Origin: JBFIHF01 sp964411125
GTDB lineage: Bacteria; Myxococcota_A; Bradymonadia; Bradymonadales; Bradymonadaceae
Direction of reading: 5' to 3'
DNA length: 64,000 nt
NCBI GenBank assembly: GCA_964411125.1
Contig: CAYPJU010000019.1
Location: forward strand, 25,340-89,339
Under the pieces are notes generated by a model that made no database searches, was not told the origin of the DNA, and saw only the letters and a list, made by a program, of their open reading frames with translations. Below are positions 1-7,198 of this stretch, piece by piece. The position numbers and the translations under genes were made by a program. How positions within the stretch are numbered: the stretch's first letter is position 1; the number at the start of each line of letters is the position of its first letter.

Positions 1-355
1 AGGCGTCGCCGAGCGTCGAGCGGACCGTGTCGTCGAGATAACTCGTGCGACGTTTCACCATCGACGGAAGCGGCCTCGTCTCGCGTTGAAACAGGAAGAC
101 GGCGCCAGACGCACGCTCGCCTCGGATCAAGCGGGCGTCGAACTCCATGCGGCGTCCGCGCTTGATGTTGGAGGTCGCCGACTCCGCGGTCGTCGCCTCC
201 GCACCCTCTTCCTCGCCTTCGGCACCCGCCTCGTCGGCAGTCGCCTCGGTCTCTTCCTGCTCTTTGTCCTTCTTCTTGGACTGAGCCGAGGCAGCGTCGA
301 CCGAACCGAGGACGACGAAGAGAGCGAGGAGCTGGATGGCGAGGAAACGGAGCAT
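1..355 (-). CDS. Partial exported protein downstream of TolQ/TolR genes (3' end cut by window edge)
   Basis: An open frame begins with ATG at 355 and runs off the left edge, so about 118 codons are visible. The first residues (MLRFLAIQLLALFVVLGSVD) form a signal peptide with a likely cut after Ala-Ser-Ala. A Lys/Glu-rich, low-complexity stretch (KKKDKEQEE) follows, and then a more ordinary sequence (MEFDARLIRGERASGAVFLF). It starts 5 bases after the stop of the ExbD gene, so it is the fourth member of that operon. I do not recognise the family. An envelope protein working with the TolQ/TolR-type motor is an inference from position only. Confidence 0.7.
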   Translation of the reverse strand, partial: MLRFLAIQLLALFVVLGSVDAASAQSKKKDKEQEETEATADEAGAEGEEEGAEATTAESATSNIKRGRRMEFDARLIRGERASGAVFLFQRETRPLPSMVKRRTSYLDDTVRSTLGDA

Positions 356-360
356 CGGTC

Positions 361-846
361 TCACTTCTTCATGATGGCGAGTCGGTACTTCACGAAGCCG
401 GAGAGGGCGGCCGAGCGAAGCACGAGGTAGATGGTGTCGTAATCGAGCGACTTGTCGGCCTGCACGACGATGACGGCATTGTCCTCCCCCGTCTCCTCGT
501 CGACCGCGACGTCCTTGACGACCTCGTAGCGCTTCTTCAAGAGCGCCACGAGCTCGGGGATCTCGCCGGAGTCGTAGCTCGCGGCTGCGAACTTTCCGTC
601 GGTGAGCGGGACGATCGTCTCGCGATCCACGACGAGCGCGGTCGGTGTGATCGCGATGTCGACGGCGGGTTTGAGCACCGAGCGCGCGGTCGAGTCGGGA
701 AGCTGGACCCCCTCCTGAAGCTTGAAGTCGTAGTCCTCGGCTTCGAAGCTCACGATGAGGAAGATCAGAATGATCGTGAACATGTCGAGGAGCGACGTGA
801 GCATCAGGCCCGCCGGCTTCATCGGTCTGGAGTAGCGGGATCTCAC
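361..846 (-). CDS. ExbD/TolR-type biopolymer transport protein
   Basis: This 161-residue protein has the ExbD/TolR layout: a short cytoplasmic N-terminus, one membrane helix (about residues 15-34, MLTSLLDMFTIILIFLIVSF) and a periplasmic domain. The Asp in the helix (SLLDMFT) is at the place of the proton-path aspartate of TolR and ExbD. The start is GTG at 846 and overlaps the stop of the preceding ExbD-like gene by four bases (GTGA), so the two are translationally coupled. With the TolQ homologue upstream it should form a proton-driven inner-membrane motor. One TolQ plus two TolR proteins is the arrangement of aglRQS, the gliding motor of Myxococcus, but the cargo cannot be read from sequence. 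Confidence 0.88.
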   Translation of the reverse strand: MRSRYSRPMKPAGLMLTSLLDMFTIILIFLIVSFEAEDYDFKLQEGVQLPDSTARSVLKPAVDIAITPTALVVDRETIVPLTDGKFAAASYDSGEIPELVALLKKRYEVVKDVAVDEETGEDNAVIVVQADKSLDYDTIYLVLRSAALSGFVKYRLAIMKK

Positions 847-1499
847 GGCTCCTCCTCCGACCCTTCCTCGGGAGCTTCGACCTCGCCGAACTCGTCTGCG
901 CCGCCTTCTTCGGGGAGCGCGCCGTCCTCGACGCCAGCACCGTCTTCTGGCGCGGGCGCCGCGGGTTGCTCGGTCACGAGCTTGGAGAAGATCGTGACGG
1001 GAAACAGCTCGCGAAAGATCGGCTCTCCCTTCGGTCCGACCCGTCCGGTGTCCTTCTCGCGGGTGGCGTCCAAGACGCGGACGAGCTCCTGGTACTGGAG
1101 GTCACCGTGCGGAATGACCGTCAGCGTGTTGCTCTCGGGGTAGGTGGTCTTCAGCGATTCGAGCTTTGCCTGCAGCGCGCCGATGTCGTGCGTACCGCCG
1201 CTGTTCGGGAACGTCTGCGCGAGGTCGTCGAGCTCCTCGGGGGTGAGCGAGACGCTGTCGCAGGTCAGTCGCATCTCGTCCTCCTCGACGACGAGGTTGA
1301 CGAGGACGGTCTTGGGCGTCTTCGGAACGTCGGATTCGGTCGGGTTGTGCGTCGGCAGCGAGGTCGGGATGACGCCGATCTGGAAGAACGTGGCGCCGAG
1401 CAGCAAGAACGGGATCAGCACCATGAACAGGTTCATCACGGGGATGACGTTCAGGTCGGGTGCTGCCTCGTTCACCGATCTCTTGTAGCGATCGAACAA
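843..1499 (-). CDS. Second ExbD/TolR-like protein with acidic C-terminal tail
   Basis: The 218-residue product has one N-terminal membrane helix (about residues 20-42, VMNLFMVLIPFLLLGATFF), a periplasmic domain, and a Glu/Ala/Gly-rich tail of about 35 residues (EEGGADEFGEVEAPEEGSEE). The helix lacks the aspartate seen in the partner ExbD and has Asn instead (MNLFM), so it may be a structural rather than proton-conducting subunit; that is an inference. The start is TTG at 1499, chosen because a GAGGA ribosome site lies 7 bases upstream, inside the end of the TolQ gene 10 bases away. The stop overlaps the next gene by four bases. Confidence 0.82.
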   Translation of the reverse strand: MFDRYKRSVNEAAPDLNVIPVMNLFMVLIPFLLLGATFFQIGVIPTSLPTHNPTESDVPKTPKTVLVNLVVEEDEMRLTCDSVSLTPEELDDLAQTFPNSGGTHDIGALQAKLESLKTTYPESNTLTVIPHGDLQYQELVRVLDATREKDTGRVGPKGEPIFRELFPVTIFSKLVTEQPAAPAPEDGAGVEDGALPEEGGADEFGEVEAPEEGSEEEP

Positions 1500-1509
1500 A
1501 GTCGAGTCC

Positions 1510-2199
1510 TCAGCGCTGCGGGTTCTGCGGTCGTTCGCCGCCGCGAGCCGCTCCGAGGATCGCCACGAAGATCGCGCTCGCCCCGGCTTCGACCTCGAGG
1601 AGCAGGTTCTCGGATCGCTTCGCGAGGATGTAGTGGAAGAAGAGGAGGGGCACGGCGACGCTGATCCCGAATGCGGTCGTGTACATCGCCTGCGAGATAC
1701 CAGCGGCGAGGGCTTCCTGACGTTCGGCTGCCGAGGCGGCCGCGACGCTGGTGAATGCCATGATGAGGCCGAAGATCGTCCCGAGCAGGCCGAGGAGGGT
1801 CGCGATGTTCGCCATCACGGCCATCAGCGCGACGCGCTTGTTCACCGCGGGGATCTCACCGAGCATCTCGGTCTCCATCGCACGCTCGATCTCCTTGTCG
1901 CGCCGGTTGGCGCGAAGGATCGCGGCTCGGGCGACGGGGATCAGGGGGTGCTTGCTGTTCACCTGGCACGCGTCGAGGGCTTCTCGGAACCGCGCCTGCT
2001 CGATCAAACCGACGATCCGTTTGGTGAACTCCCTCGAATTGAGCTGCCGGCGAATGTAGAGGTCGAACACTCGCTCGAAGAACAGCATCACGCCGATCAG
2101 CGAGACGACGAGGATGACATACATCATCCATCCGCCGTCGTTCAGATAGCTCGTGAGGACGTTCGACTCCTCCGAGGTTGCTGCAAGGATTGGAAACAT
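1510..2199 (-). CDS. TolQ/ExbB/MotA-family proton channel protein
   Basis: The 229-residue product has an N-terminal membrane helix (about residues 27-45) and the paired helices of the MotA/TolQ/ExbB domain near residues 125-150 and 170-195, including the family signature ANIATLLGLLGTIFGLIMAF. It would form the pentameric inner-membrane channel around the two ExbD/TolR dimers encoded just downstream. The ATG at 2199 is preceded by AGAGG about 8 bases upstream; a longer in-frame reading to 2577 runs through the divergent promoter region and into the M20 gene, so I rejected it. It heads the minus-strand operon tolQ-exbD-exbD-unknown. Confidence 0.9.
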   Translation of the reverse strand: MFPILAATSEESNVLTSYLNDGGWMMYVILVVSLIGVMLFFERVFDLYIRRQLNSREFTKRIVGLIEQARFREALDACQVNSKHPLIPVARAAILRANRRDKEIERAMETEMLGEIPAVNKRVALMAVMANIATLLGLLGTIFGLIMAFTSVAAASAAERQEALAAGISQAMYTTAFGISVAVPLLFFHYILAKRSENLLLEVEAGASAIFVAILGAARGGERPQNPQR

Positions 2200-2369
2200 C
2201 GCATGCCTCTGGGGTGGGGCGTGTGGCTCTTTTCGTACGGAGCGCGCTGAATTTATCACACGTTCCGTGGGTGCGGTAGAAACCGGCGTCACCGCCTGGC
2301 CGCGAGTCCGCTTGATCGCAAGTTCGAGTCGTGGTTCAACGAGGTTCCCCGCAGTTCGAGGACCCCCCG

Positions 2370-3584
2370 ATGCAGAGTTTGTTCGAAAAGGTCGACCGAT
2401 TCGTCGCCGGAGCCGAGAGCGATCTCGTCGAGCTGCGCCGCGGGCTCCATCGTGAGCCCGAGCTGTCCCACGAGGAGTTCGAGACGACTCGCCGGATGGC
2501 GCGCAGGCTGGTGGACGCGGGGTTCGACGTGCGGATCCGGCCGGAGGGGACGGGATTCTTTGCCGACCACGCGTCACCCGGCTTCGATCCAGAGCGCCAT
2601 CGTACCGTCGCGATCCGATGCGATCTCGATGCCCTCGCCATCGAAGAGCAGACCGGGCTGGAGTTCGCGAGCCAGAAGAGAGGTGTGATGCACGCGTGCG
2701 GGCACGACGTCCACATGTCGTGCGCGTTCGGCGCCGCGACCGCGCTCGCGCATGCGATCGATCAGGTCGAAGGCCGCATCCGCGTGATCTACCAGCACGC
2801 CGAAGAGGTCGTCGGAGGGGCGGACGAGATGATCGAGTTCGGCGCGATGGAGGGGGTCGATGCGATCATCGCTCTGCACGTGGACCCCGAGCTCCCCGTC
2901 GGCTCGATCGGGGTCCGGGCGGGGGCGTTCACGGCCTCGTTCGACGAATTCAACTTCGAGATCACCGGTAAGTCGGGCCACGGTGCGCGTCCCCACCACT
3001 GCGTCGACCCCGTCTACGTCCTGACCCAGTTGGCGAATGCGCTCTACAACGCCGTCGGTCGCTATGTCGACGCGCGCGACCCGATGGTTCTGTCGATCGG
3101 AATGATCTCGGGTGGCGTCCAGCCGAACGTCATCCCCGGGGTCGCGAAGATGAGCGGCACGGTCCGGACCCTCACGCCCCATAACCGAGCCAAGATCCAA
3201 CCGCTGCTGGTTCGGATCGCCGACGGGATCTGTGCTGCCCACGACGCCACGTACGACCTGGACCTCGTGCGAGGAGCTCCTGCAATCGTCAACGACCCCG
3301 CGATCACCGAGACGATCGCCGAGGTCGGTCGCGAGATCCTCGGCGTCGAGCAGGTCACGCACATTGCGCTGCCGTCGATGGGCTCGGAGGACTACTCCTA
3401 CTACCTCCAAGAAGCACCCGGAGCGATGTTCCGGCTCGGGATCGCCCGTGAGGATCAACCGAAGTACTTCCTCCACTCGGCCCATCTCGCGCCGGCCGAA
3501 GAGGCGATCACGATCGGCGCACGGATCCTCGCGAGGGCTGCGCTGCGGCTACTGGCCGAGGCCGACGACGTAACAGTCGGATAG
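2370..3584 (+). CDS. M20-family metal-dependent amidohydrolase (N-acyl amino acid hydrolase type)
   Basis: The 404-residue protein matches the M20/peptidase-D amidohydrolases that cleave N-acyl or amide-linked amino acids (hippurate, indoleacetyl-amino acid and similar). The metal-site residues are visible: His108-x-Cys110-x-His112 in HACGHD, Glu145/Glu146 in HAEEVVGG, His170 in ALHVDPELP, and a late His in FLHSAHLAP. The family dimerisation insert begins near residue 195 (ITGKSGHGARPH). The length is normal. The start at 2370 has GAGGA about 8 bases upstream; an ATG further upstream at 2331 lacks this. The gene is monocistronic and divergent from the TolQ operon. The substrate cannot be read from sequence. 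Confidence 0.9.
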   Translation: MQSLFEKVDRFVAGAESDLVELRRGLHREPELSHEEFETTRRMARRLVDAGFDVRIRPEGTGFFADHASPGFDPERHRTVAIRCDLDALAIEEQTGLEFASQKRGVMHACGHDVHMSCAFGAATALAHAIDQVEGRIRVIYQHAEEVVGGADEMIEFGAMEGVDAIIALHVDPELPVGSIGVRAGAFTASFDEFNFEITGKSGHGARPHHCVDPVYVLTQLANALYNAVGRYVDARDPMVLSIGMISGGVQPNVIPGVAKMSGTVRTLTPHNRAKIQPLLVRIADGICAAHDATYDLDLVRGAPAIVNDPAITETIAEVGREILGVEQVTHIALPSMGSEDYSYYLQEAPGAMFRLGIAREDQPKYFLHSAHLAPAEEAITIGARILARAALRLLAEADDVTVG

Positions 3585-3590
3585 CGGCTC

Positions 3591-3772
3591 GGGGCCGTTG
3601 GGCTTCGCCCAAGCCCACAGGGGATTCTCCCCTGGACCCCGAAGTTTCACCCTCGATTCGCACGGCTCCGTCGGACGAACTCAACGAGTTGCGACGTCCC
3701 TGAAGGAAAATTCGCGGTTCCAAGGATGCAATCCTTGGTGGGGTGTGGGGCAAAGCCCCCCGGTGTTCGGCC
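3591..3772 (+). repeat. Dispersed hairpin-rich repeat, copy 1 (full length)
   Basis: This about 180-base element consists of short perfect inverted repeats in fixed order: TTGGGCTTCGCCCAA (3598-3612), CAGGGGATTCTCCCCTG (3618-3634), the string CCCCGAAGTTT (3637-3647), a variable 35-base piece, AACGAGTTGCGACGTC (3683-3698), CCAAGGATGCAATCCTTGG (3720-3738) and TGGGGCAAAGCCCC (3746-3759), ending GGTGTTCGGC. The same order is present in inverse orientation at 37729-37911 and in shortened tandem form at 55202-55335. It begins right after the amidohydrolase stop. No transposase or open reading frame is convincing within it. Confidence 0.85.
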
Positions 3773-3796
3773 AGAGTGACCGCTGCGGTTTAAAGA

Positions 3797-4086
3797 GCTT
3801 CGGCTCAAGAATAGGCGGCTAAAAGCCGCTCTCGGATACGAAGATGCGGGGGGTGAGGGAGAAGACGTCTTGGGTGAGACGTTTCATGGGTGAGACACCA
3901 GGTCGCACAATGTCTGGCGTCACGAAGGGAGATGAAGCAGTTGGCAGGTAGGCTGGCGGAGAGCCAGCTTGATACCTTGACTAGCCTCCCAGGGGAGGTT
4001 TCCCCACGACTGGGAGCAGATAAAGAAGCGTTGGCGAATTCTCCCTCATCCTCCGCATCTTCGAAGCCGCGAGCGGCTCGTCCGAG
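3797..4086 (+). ncRNA. Candidate structured non-coding RNA (unrecognised family)
   Basis: The stretch between two convergent genes has no convincing reading frame but dense complementarity. Arms 3839-3863 and 4039-4063 pair over 25 consecutive positions; the only two non-Watson-Crick pairs are G-U on the + strand (they would be A-C mismatches in a minus-strand RNA). Outside this, 3831-3836 (CTCGGA) pairs with 4081-4086 (TCCGAG). Local hairpins include GAGC-TTCG-GCTC (3798-3809), AGGCGGCT-AA-AAGCCGCT (3813-3830), ACGTCT/AGACGT (3865-3882), a two-part stem at 3890-3923, GCTGGC/GCCAGC (3952-3968) and CTCCCA/TGGGAG enclosing GGGG/CCCC (3986-4016). A T-tract follows at 4169-4173. It does not show the conserved cores of RNase P RNA, tmRNA or SRP RNA that I can recall. 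Exact ends are unknown. Confidence 0.5.
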
Positions 4087-4183
4087 TTCTATGATGTTCT
4101 GAAACGTTTCTGGCGACAGTGTAGGATAATGTAGGACGCCCGTCAATCTCGTCCCTTCTCGCCGCCCCTTTTTGTCGTCGTGA

Positions 4184-6016
4184 TTACTGCTTTTTCTTCA
4201 GTTTCGAGAGGTTACGCTCGATCGAACCCTCGAGTTCCGCGTCGCCCGCGCGCCGGGCCTTGATCAGCCCCTTCTCCAACGCGGCGATCGCCTTGTCCCG
4301 CTCGTCGGTTTTCAGCTCCGCACTCGCCAGTGCGTTGTAGGCCCACGCCTGCGAGTAGGCGTCGTCGCTCTCTTCGGCGTCGGCGATCAGCTTGGGGAGC
4401 GTCATCTTCGCGCCGTAGTAGTCGTTCTCGGCGAGCTGTCGCTGCACGAGCTGAATCCGGAGCTGCACGAGGAGCGGCACGGTGAGGGCGTCGGGCACGG
4501 TGATCATGGCGATGCCTCTCTCGAAGGTCGCTCGTGCGGCGTCGACCTGGTCCTTCGAGTCCGCCTGCATCTTGCCGAGCCGGAGGTACGCTTCCGCGGC
4601 CTGTCCTCGGCGTCCGAGCGAGGTCCATTCCCGGGCCGCCTGTTCGAGCATCGTTCTGGCTTCGTCCCGCTTCTCCTTCGGCATCGTGACGGCGACGTTG
4701 TAGACGGTCGCGGCATGCATCTGGCGGTAGGACAGATCCTGGTACGAGATCTCCTCGACGTCCTGCAATGCGTTCCGGCAGACGAGATAAGCCCCGTTGG
4801 ACTCGAGCTGTACCTCCACCTGGCACAGGTTCACACGCTGCACGGCGAGCTCGCGGGAGTCCACCGACGAGCTGGCGACGTCTTCGCTGAGCGTCTTGAT
4901 TGCGGCGCGGTAGCGGTCACGAGCGGCGACCCAGCTCTTGTTCGCCTGCGCGACGCGTGCGCCGAGAATCTGGGCCCGTGAGGCGAGCGCCGGGGCTCCC
5001 ATCTTGCGGAACCGGTTGCTCGCGTCGTCGCACGCCGCAAACGCCTGCGCCATGTTTCCGGCGTTGGCTTGATGCTCGCACAGTCCGAGCTGAACGTTGG
5101 CGATGAGGGTCGGGCTGCCGACCTCCTTCGCCATCGAGAGGGCGCGGTCCATGTCGGCCAGAGCTCGCGCGCCGTTGCCGGCGTTCGATGCCTGCCGTCC
5201 GTTCAGCGCGTACGCCGTGACGAGCGCGGGGCGGTTCTTCATGTTCCGAAGCAGGAGGACGAGGCCGTCGAGCTCACGCTCCGCTTTCCCCCACTGCCCG
5301 AGGTTCTGGTAGGCCTGAGCGAGCCGCAGCCGGTGCCGAGCCTGCGCGGGGAGAGAATCGGAGATCGCGAACTGTTTCTCGGCGGCCTGCAGCGTCGCCA
5401 GAGCCCCCCGGAAGTCGCGAGCGCGCTCCTGGAGCTCGGCGGATTTCGCGAGCGCCGTCCCGACGAGGAGAGCTCGCCCCGTCTTCTGCAGCTTCTCGAG
5501 GTCCGCCCGGTAGACCGTCTCGCTGGGCGTCGATTTCCCCTGCACCTGGCGAACGAACCGAAGGTTGATCCGGCAGAGCGCCGCGAAGACCTGGTCGTTC
5601 TGCTCGTTCGCCGAATCGACGCAAGCGTTGAGGGTCGACTCCGCGGCGCCGAACTGTCCACGAGAGGCTTCGATGTGGCCGAGCGTCAGCATCAGGCGAC
5701 CGACGGCGTGGTCGAGCTTCAGCGCCTTCGCGCGCTTCATCGCGTCCCGAACTTGTTTTTCGGCCGGCGCGTACTCACCCTGCTCCCAGAGCAAAGAAGC
5801 GAGCTCCAGCGAAGCCTGGGCACCGGTGATCGACTTCGGGCCCGCCTGTTTCAGTGCGTCCTCGTAGGCCTCGGTCGCCGTCTCCCAGTTGCCGGACGCG
5901 TAGAGCTCTTGCGCCGACTGGAGCGCCAACCGAGCCTCCGTCTCACCCGCCGCCGCGGACGTCGGGACGCCGAGTGTGGCCGCGGCGAGCAGCGCGATCA
6001 GGATTGCATTCTTCAT
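4184..6016 (-). CDS. Exported tetratricopeptide-repeat protein
   Basis: The 610-residue protein has a signal peptide (MKNAILIALLAAATLGVPTS, cut near AAAG) and is otherwise almost entirely alpha-helical TPR-like repeats of 34-40 residues, for example AQELYASGNWETATEAYEDA, ASLLWEQGEYAPAEKQVRDA and AQAYQNLGQWGKAERELDGL. It lacks an enzyme motif. It probably acts as a periplasmic scaffold; partners are not indicated. The ATG at 6016 is the first start followed by a signal peptide. The gene stands alone, divergent from the small gene at 6094. Confidence 0.85.
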   Translation of the reverse strand: MKNAILIALLAAATLGVPTSAAAGETEARLALQSAQELYASGNWETATEAYEDALKQAGPKSITGAQASLELASLLWEQGEYAPAEKQVRDAMKRAKALKLDHAVGRLMLTLGHIEASRGQFGAAESTLNACVDSANEQNDQVFAALCRINLRFVRQVQGKSTPSETVYRADLEKLQKTGRALLVGTALAKSAELQERARDFRGALATLQAAEKQFAISDSLPAQARHRLRLAQAYQNLGQWGKAERELDGLVLLLRNMKNRPALVTAYALNGRQASNAGNGARALADMDRALSMAKEVGSPTLIANVQLGLCEHQANAGNMAQAFAACDDASNRFRKMGAPALASRAQILGARVAQANKSWVAARDRYRAAIKTLSEDVASSSVDSRELAVQRVNLCQVEVQLESNGAYLVCRNALQDVEEISYQDLSYRQMHAATVYNVAVTMPKEKRDEARTMLEQAAREWTSLGRRGQAAEAYLRLGKMQADSKDQVDAARATFERGIAMITVPDALTVPLLVQLRIQLVQRQLAENDYYGAKMTLPKLIADAEESDDAYSQAWAYNALASAELKTDERDKAIAALEKGLIKARRAGDAELEGSIERNLSKLKKKQ

Positions 6017-6093
6017 GGTGGAGACCGAGCTTTATTCGGCCTTCAGAGTACAGAAATATGGACGGCGTCGCGAGGAGAAGTAGGGTAGGGCCC

Positions 6094-6414
6094 ATGCGGT
6101 CGAGGATAGAACAGCTCAAACTCGATGCCGCGTCGCGCTCCATCGTGCGACGTTGGCCCCACGCCGTCCTGACCCCGGAAGGATTCGTCATCCCCGAGTT
6201 CGTGCGGGTCACCGAGGACGCTTCTCTCGACGCCTGCGTCAGCGAAGAAGGGGTCGCGTTGAGGCCCCGGTTGCGGGGGAAGGTCGGCTGGGAGAGCCAG
6301 CGGCGCCAGCTCTTGGAATACATCGAGTGCGCCTTCGACGTTTCTCTGCAACAGGAGAACGACGCCATCGCGCTCGATGAAGAATGGGGCGATTTCACCG
6401 TCTGGTGTCGATGA
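6094..6414 (+). CDS. Small protein of unknown function
   Basis: A 106-residue soluble protein (MRSRIEQLKLDAASRSIVRR...) with no signal peptide, membrane helix or motif that I recognise. An alternative ATG at 6058 would add 12 residues; neither start has a strong ribosome site, and 6094 was kept because the added residues look like leader sequence. It ends 11 bases before a perfect palindrome at 6425-6441 and about 90 bases before the ECF sigma factor gene. The reading frame has the GC-rich third positions of its neighbours, which supports its being real. Confidence 0.55.
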   Translation: MRSRIEQLKLDAASRSIVRRWPHAVLTPEGFVIPEFVRVTEDASLDACVSEEGVALRPRLRGKVGWESQRRQLLEYIECAFDVSLQQENDAIALDEEWGDFTVWCR

Positions 6415-6424
6415 GCGAAGGGGT

Positions 6425-6441
6425 TGGCCAAAGTTTGGCCA
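6425..6441. promoter_or_regulatory. Perfect 17-bp palindrome upstream of ECF sigma factor gene
   Basis: TGGCCAAAGTTTGGCCA is an exact 8-1-8 inverted repeat, 11 bases after the preceding gene and 64 bases before the sigma factor start. It has no T-tract, so it is more likely a dimeric regulator site than a terminator. A TGGCCA core also occurs twice in the LysR-hemerythrin spacer (17604 and 17625), but the motif is short and the link is only suggestive. Confidence 0.45.
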
Positions 6442-6505
6442 CCGATGGTAAAAAGGCCCCGGCAGCGAATTCTCCCCCCTTCGACGGACGTACCACGGAC
6501 CCATC

Positions 6506-7111
6506 GTGACCGAAGAAACCGAAGAATCGGAGATCGTGAGGCGCGCCCAGGAGGGTGATCGCGAGGCGTTTCGAGAGCTCGTCGACCGCTACCAGCGGAA
6601 GGTCTACTCGATCTGCTACGGGATGTTGAAGAACCGAGACGACTCCCTCGACGTGTCGCAGGAAGTCTTCGTCAAGGTCTACCGCTATATCGGCAAGTTC
6701 AATCACCAGTCGAGCTTCTACACGTGGCTCTACCGGATCACCGTCAACATGTGCATCGACCACATCCGCAAGGCCAAAAAGGCGCGGAGCGTGGAGTACG
6801 ACGACGGAATCGGTGGGCGCGACGAAGTCGTCGGCGGCGAACACATCATGCCGTCGACTCTCGGTTTGAACCCCGACGAGGTCTACGGGCGAAAAGAGCT
6901 GCGTCAGAAAATGCTCGAGGCGCTCGACACGCTGTCGGAGAAGCACCGCGTCATCCTCATCATGAGAGAGGTCGATGGACTGTCGTACGAGGAGATGGCG
7001 GATGCGCTGAACATCTCGAAGGGGACGGTGATGAGTCGGCTCTTCCACGCGCGCCGCTACTTCCAGCACGCGATCGAGGAGTATCTCAAAGGGGATCTCA
7101 AGGTCGTCTGA
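6506..7111 (+). CDS. ECF-type RNA polymerase sigma factor
   Basis: The 201-residue protein has the two ECF domains: sigma-70 region 2 (about residues 25-95, FRELVDRYQRKVYSICYGML ... FYTWLYRITVNMCIDHIRK) and region 4 (about 135-185, LSEKHRVILIMREVDGLSYE, then an HTH with SKGTVMSRLFHARRYF). The linker of about 40 residues is ordinary for the RpoE group. The start is GTG at 6506. The next gene, 87 bases downstream, encodes a membrane protein with three anti-sigma-like repeats and is the obvious candidate partner. The genes controlled cannot be determined here. Confidence 0.92.
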   Translation: MTEETEESEIVRRAQEGDREAFRELVDRYQRKVYSICYGMLKNRDDSLDVSQEVFVKVYRYIGKFNHQSSFYTWLYRITVNMCIDHIRKAKKARSVEYDDGIGGRDEVVGGEHIMPSTLGLNPDEVYGRKELRQKMLEALDTLSEKHRVILIMREVDGLSYEEMADALNISKGTVMSRLFHARRYFQHAIEEYLKGDLKVV

Positions 7112-7198
7112 TCGGGATCGACGAAGCGAACGTTGAATATGTCTGGGGTGTGAGCGTCTAGCCCATCGAGGAAAACACGCTCACCGAGAACAAGACAA

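Noticed and set aside
3598..3822. Small open frame covering repeat copy 1 (contains GFSPGPRS-like and FQGCNPWW-like peptides)
   Set aside because: The same peptides arise from each repeat copy in different frames and contexts, so they are by-products of the repeat.
3797..4086. Retron or group II intron RNA
   Set aside because: No reverse transcriptase gene nearby and no recognisable domain V; long stem alone is not sufficient.
3805..4146. 113-codon minus-strand frame in the structured region
   Set aside because: TTG start without ribosome site, no recognisable protein pattern, and G-U pairing favours an RNA on the + strand. Not fully excluded.
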